Source: a virus. From it: a DNA stretch of 38,997 bases. Position 1 is the stretch's first letter. The number at the start of each line of letters is the position of its first letter. Positions 31,164-38,997 of this stretch are shown here, one piece after another. Both the position numbers and the translations under genes were made by a program. The notes below the pieces were generated by a model that was given only the letters and a program-made list of their open reading frames with translations, had not been told where the DNA came from and made no database searches. The stretch is taken from positions 1 through 38,997 of IMG/VR virus record IMGVR_UViG_3300031329_000012; one strand, written 5' to 3'.

Positions 31164-31547
31164 TTACTGCTGAGTAAGTATTCCTGGACCCATCAAAGAA
31201 ACCGAAGCGGTCGCGTTCTGGCTGCTCGCTTGAGTTTCTCCAACTATCTGGGCCGTGCCTTGGTAATCTTTACCCGACGCGTAAGAGATAACAATCGCGA
31301 AAAAATCCGGGCTATCACTTAACTCTTGCAAAAATTCTTGATCCGCTCGGTCGTCATCAATCTCTAACATTAACCCGTCAATCGACAAAGGTACGCGCGT
31401 TTTTATCAATCTCGCCGTGCCGTCGCCGTTCGCTTGAACTTCGTTTTCAAACCCGCCTAGCTTGCGCTGGGCCTCCGCGTCCGCTGCGACCGCGAAATTG
31501 CGGCCCGCTAATGTAACGCTTTCAATGCTTCCGCCTGTTGCTGCCAT
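31164..31547 (-). CDS. Tail tube protein
   Basis: A 127-residue protein with the phage tail tube (Mu gpM-like) pattern: ESVTLAGRNFAVAADAEAQR near the start, then LIKTRVPLSIDGLMLEIDDD and DFFAIVISYASGKDYQG. Size and place directly after the sheath agree. It forms the inner tube through which DNA passes. Confidence 0.9.
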   Translation of the reverse strand: MAATGGSIESVTLAGRNFAVAADAEAQRKLGGFENEVQANGDGTARLIKTRVPLSIDGLMLEIDDDRADQEFLQELSDSPDFFAIVISYASGKDYQGTAQIVGETQASSQNATASVSLMGPGILTQQ

Positions 31548-31562
31548 GTTATATGACTCCTG

Positions 31563-33059
31563 TTATGCTACGACTGTGGCCGTGCCAAAGAAAAATCCAA
31601 AATTCAAATCAACCGAAATTATATTCGAATTTCCGCTTAATTGAACCGTGACCGAAACGTCTAGGCGCTTCGGATTAGTCGAGCTTATTTGCGCCACTGT
31701 ATTCGCCTTAGCCGTTTTCGGGTCGCTTATGATAGCGTTTAAACCCAAGCTATCTAGCAAAGCGGCAATAGCTGCAACTGCGGTCTTAGGCTTTTTAGCC
31801 AGTCTGTTAACAGTTGGCTGGTCATTAGGTATTAGCGGTGCTCCGTCCCATTCAGGCGTTGCAAAAATCAAATCTAAATTAAATATGATGTTCTGCAGCT
31901 TAACAATATCCACAACATAACGATATGCTGGAATAGGATCACCCGACGGATGATAGAACGTGACGACGTCCGCAATATTAACAACACCATCCTTAACAAC
32001 TATCGACGAACTGCCTTTTTTAATGGCCTCATCGCGCTGTATATACGTCCACTGCTCGCCATCCGTGCCCGGCGTTAGGCCCGTCGCGTCTTGGCTGCCG
32101 TAATCTTGCGGCGGGTTATTGTTTGCTACTTTAACAATTCGTGATAGCTGGCGTGCTGCGGTCATTAGCGGCAAATCGTTAGACCCTGGCGCTACTAACT
32201 GAGCGTTGACTCGGTCTGTTTTGCGTGCGTCTGATACCGCCGTGGCGCCTGAAACTGTAGCCGCCGTATTACCTGTGAAGGTTATCAGCGGTTTACGTAC
32301 TAGCGCGCCCCATCGGCCCTCGCCAAAAACGCTATATTTGTCTAAGGAATCCGTATCCGCAACGTCCATGCAATTCAAAACCATGGTTTCCCAAACGTTG
32401 CCGACTTGATTTAACGCAATGTCTACATCTGGGTTTACAAGGCCGCCTTCTGGCTGAGTGAACGCAAAAGATACGCCCGCGTCAGTCGGGCCGATAACTT
32501 CTATTACGAGGTCATTAGAGCTTGTACCCTTCCATTTCGCGGTAATGTCGACTTTAGTTGTGTCATCAGCCGCAACAACGGGGATTTCTAACGTAGCGTT
32601 AATCGCTGTTGTTATAGACGCGCACATTGCGGCCACGCTGGCGCCTTCTGCGATAACAAACTGCTCTGAACTGATGTTATTAATTTTAACTACGTACGCG
32701 CCTGAGGTAGTAACCGTGCCACTTGGCGTAATGTCTCCCGCCGCTGCAACACCGCTGGCATCATCTTCGAGCGGGTAAACTGTGACCGGGATAGTCCCGA
32801 CACCGTCGCCGTTCGTTGGCAAAAGCTGCAATACTGCTAAATGTACCGGAGAACCGAAGCCGTAAAGCGTTGCCGCCTGCGTTGCGCTAGTTACTTGTTG
32901 TTTTGCGGTCGCATATGTTGACGCTGTAGAGCCTTGGCCCACAACTGCAACACGTTGTGGCAGAAATAAAACCCCGCCCGCCCGTAGGTCTTTAAATATT
33001 GTTTTTATGCCCACGACCCTAGCAACTGCTGAGGCGTCGACCGCGCTTGATATTGCCAT
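31563..33059 (-). CDS. Tail sheath protein (Mu gpL-like)
   Basis: A 498-residue protein starting MAISSAVDASAVARVVGI. The N-terminal FLPQRVAVVGQGS and TLYGFGSPVHLAVLQLLP segments match the Mu-type sheath family. The central part (about residues 100-210) is a variable surface domain. The C-terminus is the conserved sheath core (SSTNPKRLDVSVTVQLSGN..., near 460-480). It shows that the tail is contractile. Confidence 0.93.
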   Translation of the reverse strand: MAISSAVDASAVARVVGIKTIFKDLRAGGVLFLPQRVAVVGQGSTASTYATAKQQVTSATQAATLYGFGSPVHLAVLQLLPTNGDGVGTIPVTVYPLEDDASGVAAAGDITPSGTVTTSGAYVVKINNISSEQFVIAEGASVAAMCASITTAINATLEIPVVAADDTTKVDITAKWKGTSSNDLVIEVIGPTDAGVSFAFTQPEGGLVNPDVDIALNQVGNVWETMVLNCMDVADTDSLDKYSVFGEGRWGALVRKPLITFTGNTAATVSGATAVSDARKTDRVNAQLVAPGSNDLPLMTAARQLSRIVKVANNNPPQDYGSQDATGLTPGTDGEQWTYIQRDEAIKKGSSSIVVKDGVVNIADVVTFYHPSGDPIPAYRYVVDIVKLQNIIFNLDLIFATPEWDGAPLIPNDQPTVNRLAKKPKTAVAAIAALLDSLGLNAIISDPKTAKANTVAQISSTNPKRLDVSVTVQLSGNSNIISVDLNFGFFFGTATVVA

Positions 33060-33075
33060 GGGATGATCTCCTAAT

Positions 33076-33747
33076 TTATGGCGCTGTATAATCGTAATCA
33101 GCTTCCAGAACTATCTCGCCGTCCTCTGTTCTGATAACGTCTACGGATAAAAGCTCTAAATCCACAGGTTCAACCTGTGGCGAGAACTCATTAAATATTA
33201 CACGGAACGCAAGCCGAGCGCCCACTATTTGTTGCATCTGTCTTGCGTCAAGCTCTGGTTGAAATGCGGTTATAGACTGCGGCATCCTGTGCCAAACAGT
33301 CTTTCTTAATCCTAAATAGGTATACTCGGCCGCCATTAATATATTACGTACAAGCCTCAAGGCTTTTTGAACCTCAAAAGACGCTTCCCTGTCGCCAGGT
33401 ATGTGTCCCGTTGCACCATCGTCGCGACTCCTTCCGTAACCGTAGCAATCTATGTTGTAAACTGTTTCGGACGCTTGGCGCTCTACTACGTTGCTTTTAC
33501 TAGGATCGAAACTCGAATTGTCGAACCAAACGTTAACAAGCGGGCTTGTGTCGACAACCTCATTAAGAAATTCTTCCCATGGGTTCGAACGCTCAGTAAA
33601 GATCCTTAATTTATAATCGTTCGGATCTTTTCCCGCATTCGTTGCAAGCTGCATCTGGCTAGCTATCTCTATCGTGAGTATAGCGCCTATCTGATCGCGC
33701 ACTATTTCAAAAGTGTCTTGTTTGTCTATTAATGTTGATATAGTCAT
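33076..33747 (-). CDS. Putative tail terminator protein (Gp37-like)
   Basis: A 223-residue protein (MTISTLIDKQDTFEIVRDQI...) placed between the connector gene and the sheath, where Mu-type phages encode a tail terminator. The mixed alpha/beta pattern (RLAFRVIFNEFSPQVEPVDL near the end) is compatible with that fold. The stop-start overlap with the upstream gene is ATGA. The assignment relies mainly on position. Confidence 0.65.
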   Translation of the reverse strand: MTISTLIDKQDTFEIVRDQIGAILTIEIASQMQLATNAGKDPNDYKLRIFTERSNPWEEFLNEVVDTSPLVNVWFDNSSFDPSKSNVVERQASETVYNIDCYGYGRSRDDGATGHIPGDREASFEVQKALRLVRNILMAAEYTYLGLRKTVWHRMPQSITAFQPELDARQMQQIVGARLAFRVIFNEFSPQVEPVDLELLSVDVIRTEDGEIVLEADYDYTAP

Positions 33748-34127
33748 ACCTTGTATAACTCCAACATTAATGTAACTAATCCTAATGCTCTGTCCGGGTT
33801 TGATTGTGAGACCTTGAACGTGAACGGGTTGCCATTAATGTCGTTAAATTCTACAAGCCAAGGTTTTATCCCTGCGTCTGCTATGCCGCGTGGCAATGTG
33901 AGACCTGAGGCAATAATTGTGCTTGTTCGTATCGCTACGGACGCAAGGCGTCCACTTACGGCTATTCCAGTATCAGGGTCGATAATCTGCGCTATATCGT
34001 CTGAAAAACCCGTAAGTGGTCTGACGGTCCCCGCAGGGTCCGTCAAAATTATGTCGTAACCAAAGCCCCGGTCCTTATCTTCTAGGATAAGTCCGAGGTC
34101 TGCTTCGGCTTGTTCGCGAAGTCCCAT
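33744..34127 (-). CDS. Putative head-tail connector (stopper-type)
   Basis: A 127-residue protein beginning MGLREQAEADLGLILEDKDR, a start common to small neck proteins in lambda-head/Mu-tail phages. A beta-rich middle (YDIILTDPAGTVRPLTGFSD) follows, with a C-terminal strand-helix pair. Position between the FI-like protein and the tail terminator suggests a gpFII-type stopper or adaptor. The role is inferred. Confidence 0.65.
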   Translation of the reverse strand: MGLREQAEADLGLILEDKDRGFGYDIILTDPAGTVRPLTGFSDDIAQIIDPDTGIAVSGRLASVAIRTSTIIASGLTLPRGIADAGIKPWLVEFNDINGNPFTFKVSQSNPDRALGLVTLMLELYKV

Positions 34128-34130
34128 CTT

Positions 34131-34457
34131 TTAAGCTCGGCCGATGTGCTTAGATTTTATGAACGCTTTGAACGCTACTTCGCCACCGGATAGGTCTTTT
34201 GCTTCAATCTTTTCGCCTGCCGCTATAATCCCGCGTTTAGTTGTTATCGCTTTTCGAGGCATGACTTTAAAGCCTGTTTCTTCTGGAGCTTCTTCGGGTT
34301 CGGTTTCCCCGGGGGCTTCTTCGGCTTGCTTTGCTTTAAAATCTTTTAGAAGGCTAGACAATTGACTGTTGTTTAAGTCTTTTGTTTCCGGCGTTTCCAT
34401 CTTTAGCTGCGCGCAAATTGTTGCGATAGCGAGGGTTAATTCTTTATTACTGGCCAT
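34131..34457 (-). CDS. gpFI-like DNA packaging accessory protein
   Basis: A 108-residue protein placed just after the major capsid gene, as lambda FI is. The N-terminal 45 residues form two predicted helices (NKELTLAIATICAQLKMETP). A Glu/Pro-rich linker is followed by a compact C-terminal part (GFKVMPRKAITTKRGIIAAG). Lambda gpFI has a similar length and order. It is expressed downstream of the terminator at 34478, so probably in lower amounts than the capsid protein. Confidence 0.6.
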   Translation of the reverse strand: MASNKELTLAIATICAQLKMETPETKDLNNSQLSSLLKDFKAKQAEEAPGETEPEEAPEETGFKVMPRKAITTKRGIIAAGEKIEAKDLSGGEVAFKAFIKSKHIGRA

Positions 34458-34477
34458 GGTATTTATTCCCTATTTAT

Positions 34478-34502
34478 AAAAAGGCTCGGGGCGAACCCCG
34501 AG
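34478..34502 (-). terminator. Rho-independent terminator after the major capsid gene
   Basis: On the minus strand a perfect seven-base CTCGGGG/CCCCGAG stem with a TTCG tetraloop, two C and then five T residues. It lies in the 58-base gap between the capsid stop and the FI-like start, inside the late operon. It would act as a partial terminator that keeps capsid mRNA more abundant. Confidence 0.85.
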
Positions 34503-34515
34503 TAATTAGTTTATT

Positions 34516-35613
34516 TTAAAGCTGAGTAATTAAACATCCGTACGTATCAATTGCAGTCGGGATTATAAGTGGTCTTGCACCTACGCCACCATACAATTGC
34601 TCGCCGTCATTTGTCAGCCATGCGTTAGTAAACAAATCCATTCCGCCAGCTGAGTTACTTAAACGACCTGGCAGCTCTGGTAATAAGTTAGTAGATTGAC
34701 CGCCGACTAGCGTTCCAATGTTCGGGATCGCGCCGAACGTTGCGTCCATTCGACCTTGAGAAGCGCGCACAACGACATTGCCCGGATCAATAAATTGAGT
34801 CTTGACACCGTCCGACGGATTAGTGTAGCGCCCGCCATAAGTCCACAAATCAAAGCTATAATTTCCGATTTCAATCATTCCGCGATAGTTACCGCCGCCG
34901 CCGCGCATTTGCATGGGTGCGATAGTACCTAAATCAATACGTCTGATATCATATCGCTTCTGCACGTCCGCATTAGAAATAAACTTTTCAAACGCAACCG
35001 CGCCCATGATTATTTGGTCGGGGTCGAGCAGGCCATCGTTACGAATTGCTTCGGCTAGCTCTTCAATATCGCCAATCATTTCCGCGCCCGTAGCAGTAGC
35101 CCACGAAGTCCCGGCTGTTGGAAAGTGCGAGGCTTTAGGCTTATAATCTAAGACATAAAGCGCAACGCCATCTGAGTCCGTTAGCGTTAGTTCGCCAGTC
35201 TGCAAAACTTGCGACGCCTGTAGCTCCACGGAACGCCTAATTTTTCGTTCAATCTTGGTAATGCCGTTGAACAAACGTAAAATTACGTTAGCTCTAAAGT
35301 CGGGCGCCTCAAACGGATTTTGCCCTGGCATACGTTTAATTAAATCAAACGAGTTAAGCGGAATTGCTTCCTTGTGAATTGGCGGTTTAAAACCTTTATT
35401 AGTGTAGAGGTCTTCCGCGTTCATTCGGTAACCCGTGCTCAGGTCTTGAATAACGATTGAGATATCTTCGTCGCAACGAACAATATCAATTTCTACTTCT
35501 TCAGTAGTATGGAAATTTTCAGGCGGGCTCTGAAAGAACCCAGACAAAAACAGCATAGGTTGCGCCATCGACATGTAGGCCGCTAGCATACGTTTAGTAG
35601 TTGAACCGCTCAT
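34516..35613 (-). CDS. Major capsid protein (lambda gpE-like, HK97 fold)
   Basis: A 365-residue protein of the gpE family: AYMSMAQPMLFLSGFFQSPP near the N-terminus, IVIQDLSTGYRMN, the IERKIRRSVELQASQVLQTG spine helix (about residues 120-140), and IMGAVAFEKFISNADVQKRY. Length and neighbours (decoration protein upstream, FI-like downstream) agree. Confidence 0.93.
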   Translation of the reverse strand: MSGSTTKRMLAAYMSMAQPMLFLSGFFQSPPENFHTTEEVEIDIVRCDEDISIVIQDLSTGYRMNAEDLYTNKGFKPPIHKEAIPLNSFDLIKRMPGQNPFEAPDFRANVILRLFNGITKIERKIRRSVELQASQVLQTGELTLTDSDGVALYVLDYKPKASHFPTAGTSWATATGAEMIGDIEELAEAIRNDGLLDPDQIIMGAVAFEKFISNADVQKRYDIRRIDLGTIAPMQMRGGGGNYRGMIEIGNYSFDLWTYGGRYTNPSDGVKTQFIDPGNVVVRASQGRMDATFGAIPNIGTLVGGQSTNLLPELPGRLSNSAGGMDLFTNAWLTNDGEQLYGGVGARPLIIPTAIDTYGCLITQL

Positions 35614-35628
35614 TTTATGCGCTCCTAT

Positions 35629-36030
35629 TTAGCGATTATCAAGAGTGTTTAGTTCTTGAACATCGACTGAGATTAAAGAATAGTCGCGTAGCTGGTCTAA
35701 AACTGCAGCGTCTACGTTTGAATTGTCGGCGTCGGCGTCAATAATTAAACGGCCCAAACGTACCGATCCGGATACCATCGCACGCACTGGCACATCGCCC
35801 GCACCCGTAGACGTAACCGGGTAAGTTAGTACCGCTTTAGGTATACCGTTACCGTTACTTGAACCGCCTTTCACAAACGGGATTAATTTTAAAGTAGAGG
35901 AATTACGCGCTAAAATAGTGCCCTCTAATACAGTGGCAACACCCGCAAAAGTAAGCGGCTCGTTACTAAACTGCGCATCTTCTAAAATAACGCTGCCTAG
36001 ATCAACATCGGTGATAGTAATATTCGCCAT
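35629..36030 (-). CDS. Head decoration protein (lambda gpD-like, HDPD)
   Basis: A 133-residue beta-rich protein. FAGVATVLEGTILARNSSTL (about residues 28-47) and the following strand pattern match the gpD/HDPD family of trimeric capsid-stabilising proteins. It lies between protease and capsid genes, as in lambda. It cements the expanded shell at capsomer three-fold sites. Confidence 0.9.
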   Translation of the reverse strand: MANITITDVDLGSVILEDAQFSNEPLTFAGVATVLEGTILARNSSTLKLIPFVKGGSSNGNGIPKAVLTYPVTSTGAGDVPVRAMVSGSVRLGRLIIDADADNSNVDAAVLDQLRDYSLISVDVQELNTLDNR

Positions 36031-36034
36031 GATG

Positions 36035-36376
36035 TTATACTCCTAAACCGAGACGGGCTTCGATTAAGCCGACTACGTCGCCGCCCTTATCATCATTACT
36101 CTCGGTGTTTGCTGCATCACCCGCGTTAGCTTCGAGATTGTCCTTATCTCTTGCGTTAACGTCTGAGCGATTCATACCAAAAGTCATGTATGTTGCTGAC
36201 AGAGTGGCCGTCATAGCGTCGCCGTTTCTTATTGAGGCGTTGGCGGTTTTAATATCGCCCGAGCTTTCGCCCATAACTAGATGCGCCGTGACTCTATCGC
36301 GTTCTTCTACTACGCCCTGCTGCACCGCCGCCGCGAATGTGTCGGGGTGCTGGGATTTTAGATCTTTAAGGTCCAT
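36035..36376 (-). CDS. Nested in-frame scaffold (lambda Nu3-like)
   Basis: An internal ATG at 36376, in frame with the protease gene, is preceded by a perfect GGAGG with an 8-base spacer. Initiation there would give a 113-residue acidic, mostly helical protein (MDLKDLKSQHPDTFAAAVQQ...) that equals the protease C-terminus. This is exactly the lambda C/Nu3 arrangement, in which the scaffold is the C-terminal part of the protease read from its own start. Confidence 0.7.
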   Translation of the reverse strand: MDLKDLKSQHPDTFAAAVQQGVVEERDRVTAHLVMGESSGDIKTANASIRNGDAMTATLSATYMTFGMNRSDVNARDKDNLEANAGDAANTESNDDKGGDVVGLIEARLGLGV

Positions 36377-37198
36377 TTTAGTGGCCTCCGGTTGATTCCC
36401 GCTGTTGGCGGTGGTTGTGGTTTTGATAGTTTTAACTGCCTTTGGCGAGCTGGTCGCCACGGCGTCAATCATACCGCGTTTTACTGCTTCGTTAGCTAAG
36501 ACGGTTCCGCCTCGGCCAAAATCTGCGTTTACTTTTTCGGCTGTCGTGCCACGGCCTTGAGCGATGGCGTCAACAAAAATTTCGTGCATAGCGTCAAGTT
36601 CTTCGCGAACCATGGCCACGCCTTCCTCCGTGCGCACATTAGGACGCTTTTTAGGCGCGTCCGTGCTAGTGATACTGATTTCGTTTTCGTCGTCGTAGAA
36701 TGTCGCCACGACGCCAACGCTACCAATTCGAGCCGCTATGTTAGACGCGACAACTTCGTCAGCTTGCGTGGCCATAGCAAAAGCGGCAGAAGCCCCCACG
36801 TTAGAAATTATTGCTTTACTTGGTTTTGTAGCGGATTGCATCGCGGCCAGCATATTAAACAGCCCATCGAACCCGCCGCCAGGGCTATCGATTTCGTATA
36901 CAATGTTAGTGACCGAATCGTCGCGCTCCGCTGTATCGATAGCCGATATAATTTCCGGATAAGTTGTATTACCACCGCCGAATATCATAGCCATAAAACT
37001 GGGCTCTTGAGTCATTACGCCTCTCACTGATATTTGCGCGTTATCACCCGCAACCGTTAATAGCCTATTGTTACCGCTTGAAACGTTCTCAGTGCTAAAC
37101 TGAGCATCGAATTGCGCTTGCTGTTTTGCTGTAAATTTAAAGCCCGATTTTTCGGCCACTTGCATGGCTTGGCGGACGCCAGCTTCTAATAACCACAT
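36035..37198 (-). CDS. Head maturation protease, S49 (SppA/gpC-like)
   Basis: A 387-residue protein. The ClpP-like S49 core includes NIVYEIDSPGGGFDGLFN (about residues 95-112) and the nucleophile region ISNVGASAAFAMATQADEV (about 130-148, Ser in GAS-AAF). The C-terminal 113 residues are the scaffold part and can also be made alone. It trims the portal and scaffold during prohead maturation. RBS GAGGA lies upstream of the ATG at 37198. Confidence 0.92.
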   Translation of the reverse strand: MWLLEAGVRQAMQVAEKSGFKFTAKQQAQFDAQFSTENVSSGNNRLLTVAGDNAQISVRGVMTQEPSFMAMIFGGGNTTYPEIISAIDTAERDDSVTNIVYEIDSPGGGFDGLFNMLAAMQSATKPSKAIISNVGASAAFAMATQADEVVASNIAARIGSVGVVATFYDDENEISITSTDAPKKRPNVRTEEGVAMVREELDAMHEIFVDAIAQGRGTTAEKVNADFGRGGTVLANEAVKRGMIDAVATSSPKAVKTIKTTTTANSGNQPEATKMDLKDLKSQHPDTFAAAVQQGVVEERDRVTAHLVMGESSGDIKTANASIRNGDAMTATLSATYMTFGMNRSDVNARDKDNLEANAGDAANTESNDDKGGDVVGLIEARLGLGV

Positions 37199-37264
37199 AA
37201 AAATGATCCTCTTGTTCTTTGCATACTAGCTTTTATTTTAGCACTCGTCAAAATCTTTGCTTGC

Positions 37265-38992
37265 TTAGCTATCATTGCGGCCCTGTTTATCCTCAAGCAT
37301 TGCCTCGATGTCTCCCATGCTGTCCGCTGCAGATAAAGCGGATTGGGCTTCTTCTTCGCCGAACTCCTGTCTGAATTCTGCCATGGGTCTAGCGGCCTCA
37401 ACTTTCAGTTCGTTCTCGCGTTTCAATCGCTTAATGTTTTTACTAAACTTAGTGCCCGTGGTTATGCGGGCCTCGCGCGCGTTCGTGCTCCAACCCTCAT
37501 CTGTGAGTATCTTAGATCCCTTCGCTTGCTTAAGCATGTCCGTCGATGGCTTTATAGATCCATACCATTCCGTCAAGGTCCACGCGCCAAATATGTCGTA
37601 TTCGCTCGGCGTTCTAAACGCTTGCAAAAATCCCGGCGCGTTAATTTTCTGTAATAGGGTCTCGCTAATTAGCCAATCAATGTATATGGGGCTGCAGAAT
37701 GTTTCTCCGAAGTCACCCCATGTTCTATTGATTGCTATTTTAAATTCATTGATTGCCGCTTGGCTGGCGCTGTAGTTATTTGAAAACGATAGCCGCAGCA
37801 CTTCGGGCGGGATTTCTAAAGCCCACGCTATTGACTGGATTATCGCCTCTTCAAATTGGCCGAAGTTTAGGTCCGTGCCTTGACCGCCGAGCAAAACAGG
37901 TTCCTCGCCTGTCTGTAACTCTTCCATGACAACGCCGGGTATCTGGTCCGCAACATTAAATCGGCGTTTAGTTCCGTCCGGTTCGGTCACTTGAGCGGTC
38001 CCTCTGCGCACTGCGCCGCCGGTGACAGGTAGCGTCCCCATCTTGTCCTCTGTTTTTCTAATAAACATGGCAAGCATGGAATTGTTTAACGCTTTACGCT
38101 GGGTAGAATCCCGGTATCTGTCGATTTCTTTTAGTGACTGCATGACGATAGCTAGCAACGGTTGCCCGCGTAGTTCGTCGAGTCGTTTATCAGTGCCATA
38201 TATTAGCCATGATATTTTACGCCCCGAGCGTTCGGACTCCGCCGCAATTCGTTTAGTGGAACCATCATCTTGATTTATCCAGTGCGCTACTACGCGACCT
38301 AAGCCGTCAAGCTCAACGCCGTGGCGTATCTTGTGACCATTGCGAAGCGATCCGTAATCGCCAAGCGGCGTTCGTACTTTGCTGCCGCTTATCAATTGGA
38401 TCATGGGTAATTTTGTTTGTGGTGACTGACGGATAACGACAAGCACGTCCCCGCTGACTAATGCTTCTAGTCGAGCCGTGCGCTGGATAGCGCCGAATGT
38501 TGACTTCTTTTTATAATCACATAAGGTTGGCCCTTTGCCCCAGATACCAAAACGGTTTTCTGTGGTCTCTGACCATTCGTTGAGACTCTCCTCTGCGACA
38601 CCGATGATACTTTCATCCGGGCAGGACTCGGGACTTAAACCCGTGTTTATTTCGTTAGTAACTAGCCGTCGTACAATGCCGCGAGCATATAGATTCTCTG
38701 TGAACAACTGAGCCGAGCGCGCGCGAAGAGTCCAATAGTCCACCTGGTGTATCTGCGTTATGCCAAAACCGCCAGAGAATTTACCCCCGTCAAAAATAGA
38801 ATCTTCGTAAGGAGAAGGCGAATTTTGTCCCGCATAGGCTGACGGGTTCAAGTTGTCCACGGACAAAGGCGTCGGCCCCGAAACGTGTTCAAAAGTGCCG
38901 TCGCTTGCTAGCTTATAATGTGGTTTTTTACTTACCATCCCGGCCTCACTATCACCGCGCCACCACTCAACCTGGCTTCTAAAGTAGCGCAT
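37265..38992 (-). CDS. Portal protein (lambda gpB family)
   Basis: The open frame continues to the window edge. A start at ATG 38992 gives 575 residues; the ATG at 38938 (MVSKKPHYKLASDG, with GAGG nearby) is also possible. Typical lambda-family features are LFTENLYARGIVRRLVTNEI (about residues 95-114), AIQRTARLEALVSGDVLVVI (about 175-194), and SFSNNYSASQAAINEFKIAI (about 405-424) near the C-terminal third. It forms the dodecameric DNA gate in the head. Terminase genes are expected just beyond the right edge. Confidence 0.92.
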   Translation of the reverse strand: MRYFRSQVEWWRGDSEAGMVSKKPHYKLASDGTFEHVSGPTPLSVDNLNPSAYAGQNSPSPYEDSIFDGGKFSGGFGITQIHQVDYWTLRARSAQLFTENLYARGIVRRLVTNEINTGLSPESCPDESIIGVAEESLNEWSETTENRFGIWGKGPTLCDYKKKSTFGAIQRTARLEALVSGDVLVVIRQSPQTKLPMIQLISGSKVRTPLGDYGSLRNGHKIRHGVELDGLGRVVAHWINQDDGSTKRIAAESERSGRKISWLIYGTDKRLDELRGQPLLAIVMQSLKEIDRYRDSTQRKALNNSMLAMFIRKTEDKMGTLPVTGGAVRRGTAQVTEPDGTKRRFNVADQIPGVVMEELQTGEEPVLLGGQGTDLNFGQFEEAIIQSIAWALEIPPEVLRLSFSNNYSASQAAINEFKIAINRTWGDFGETFCSPIYIDWLISETLLQKINAPGFLQAFRTPSEYDIFGAWTLTEWYGSIKPSTDMLKQAKGSKILTDEGWSTNAREARITTGTKFSKNIKRLKRENELKVEAARPMAEFRQEFGEEEAQSALSAADSMGDIEAMLEDKQGRNDS

Positions 38993-38997
38993 CGATT

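Noticed and set aside
33580-33600. GGGTTCGAAC, similar to a tRNA T-arm
   Set aside because: It lies inside the tail terminator gene and no cloverleaf can be formed around it.
36557-37030. Plus-strand 157-codon frame inside the protease gene
   Set aside because: It is antisense to a well-conserved S49 protease and has no RBS.

Overview
The window is a large contiguous piece of a tailed-phage (or prophage) genome. It combines a lambda/HK97-type head module, a Mu-like contractile tail, and a phage replication module. I see no integrase, CI-type repressor, terminase or tRNA gene. Terminase probably lies just outside, upstream of the portal. The lysozyme/holin set, LysM hub and Mu-type baseplate point to a Gram-negative host, most likely a gammaproteobacterium. 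A marine host is possible, but that is weak inference.

Layout: (1) 1-708, a minus-strand gene that looks morphogenetic and reads out of the left edge. (2) 709-1198, the only long non-coding stretch, with eleven tandem copies of a 10-bp repeat, inverted G/C-rich motifs and a terminator. (3) 1199-10135, a minus-strand early operon: an HNH endonuclease, a superfamily 2 helicase, a VRR-NUC nuclease, a SLOG protein, a regulator with two TetR-type HTH domains, a primase-helicase, and many small proteins, including two Cys-rich ones shorter than 60 residues. (4) 10136-10233, a divergent control region whose two sigma70-like promoters overlap face to face. (5) 10234-16370, a plus-strand replication operon: a (PA)n-linker protein, a Cas4/AddB-like Fe-S nuclease (DUF2800-like), an ssDNA-binding protein (DUF2815-like) with the same kind of linker, three small proteins and a family A DNA polymerase. 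(6) 16371-38992, a minus-strand late operon read right to left: portal, S49 protease with a nested scaffold start, decoration protein, major capsid protein, connector proteins, sheath, tube, frameshifted chaperone, tape measure, an accessory cassette, Mu gp43-gp48-type baseplate proteins, collar fibre, beta-helix tail spike, muramidase and holins.

How it works together: the early left and right operons start from one 60-bp switch region and supply the replisome (primase-helicase, helicase, SSB, polymerase, nucleases). The late operon builds the virion and lyses the cell. Gene 1-708 points the same way as the late operon and starts at the repeat region. If the genome is circular or circularly permuted, the late transcript could therefore begin near 710-1190, run off the left edge, pass through terminase, and enter the portal at the right edge.

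The most unusual part is 25962-28781, between the tape measure and the gp43-like gene. It holds a compact sulfotransferase-like gene of low GC, directly overlapped by a gene for a protein with thirteen near-identical 24-residue repeats, then two unrecognised small genes. Other points of note are the overlapping promoters, the tandem-TetR regulator, the shared anchor domain of the two tail adhesins with a sharp GC change inside the spike gene, and the nested scaffold start.
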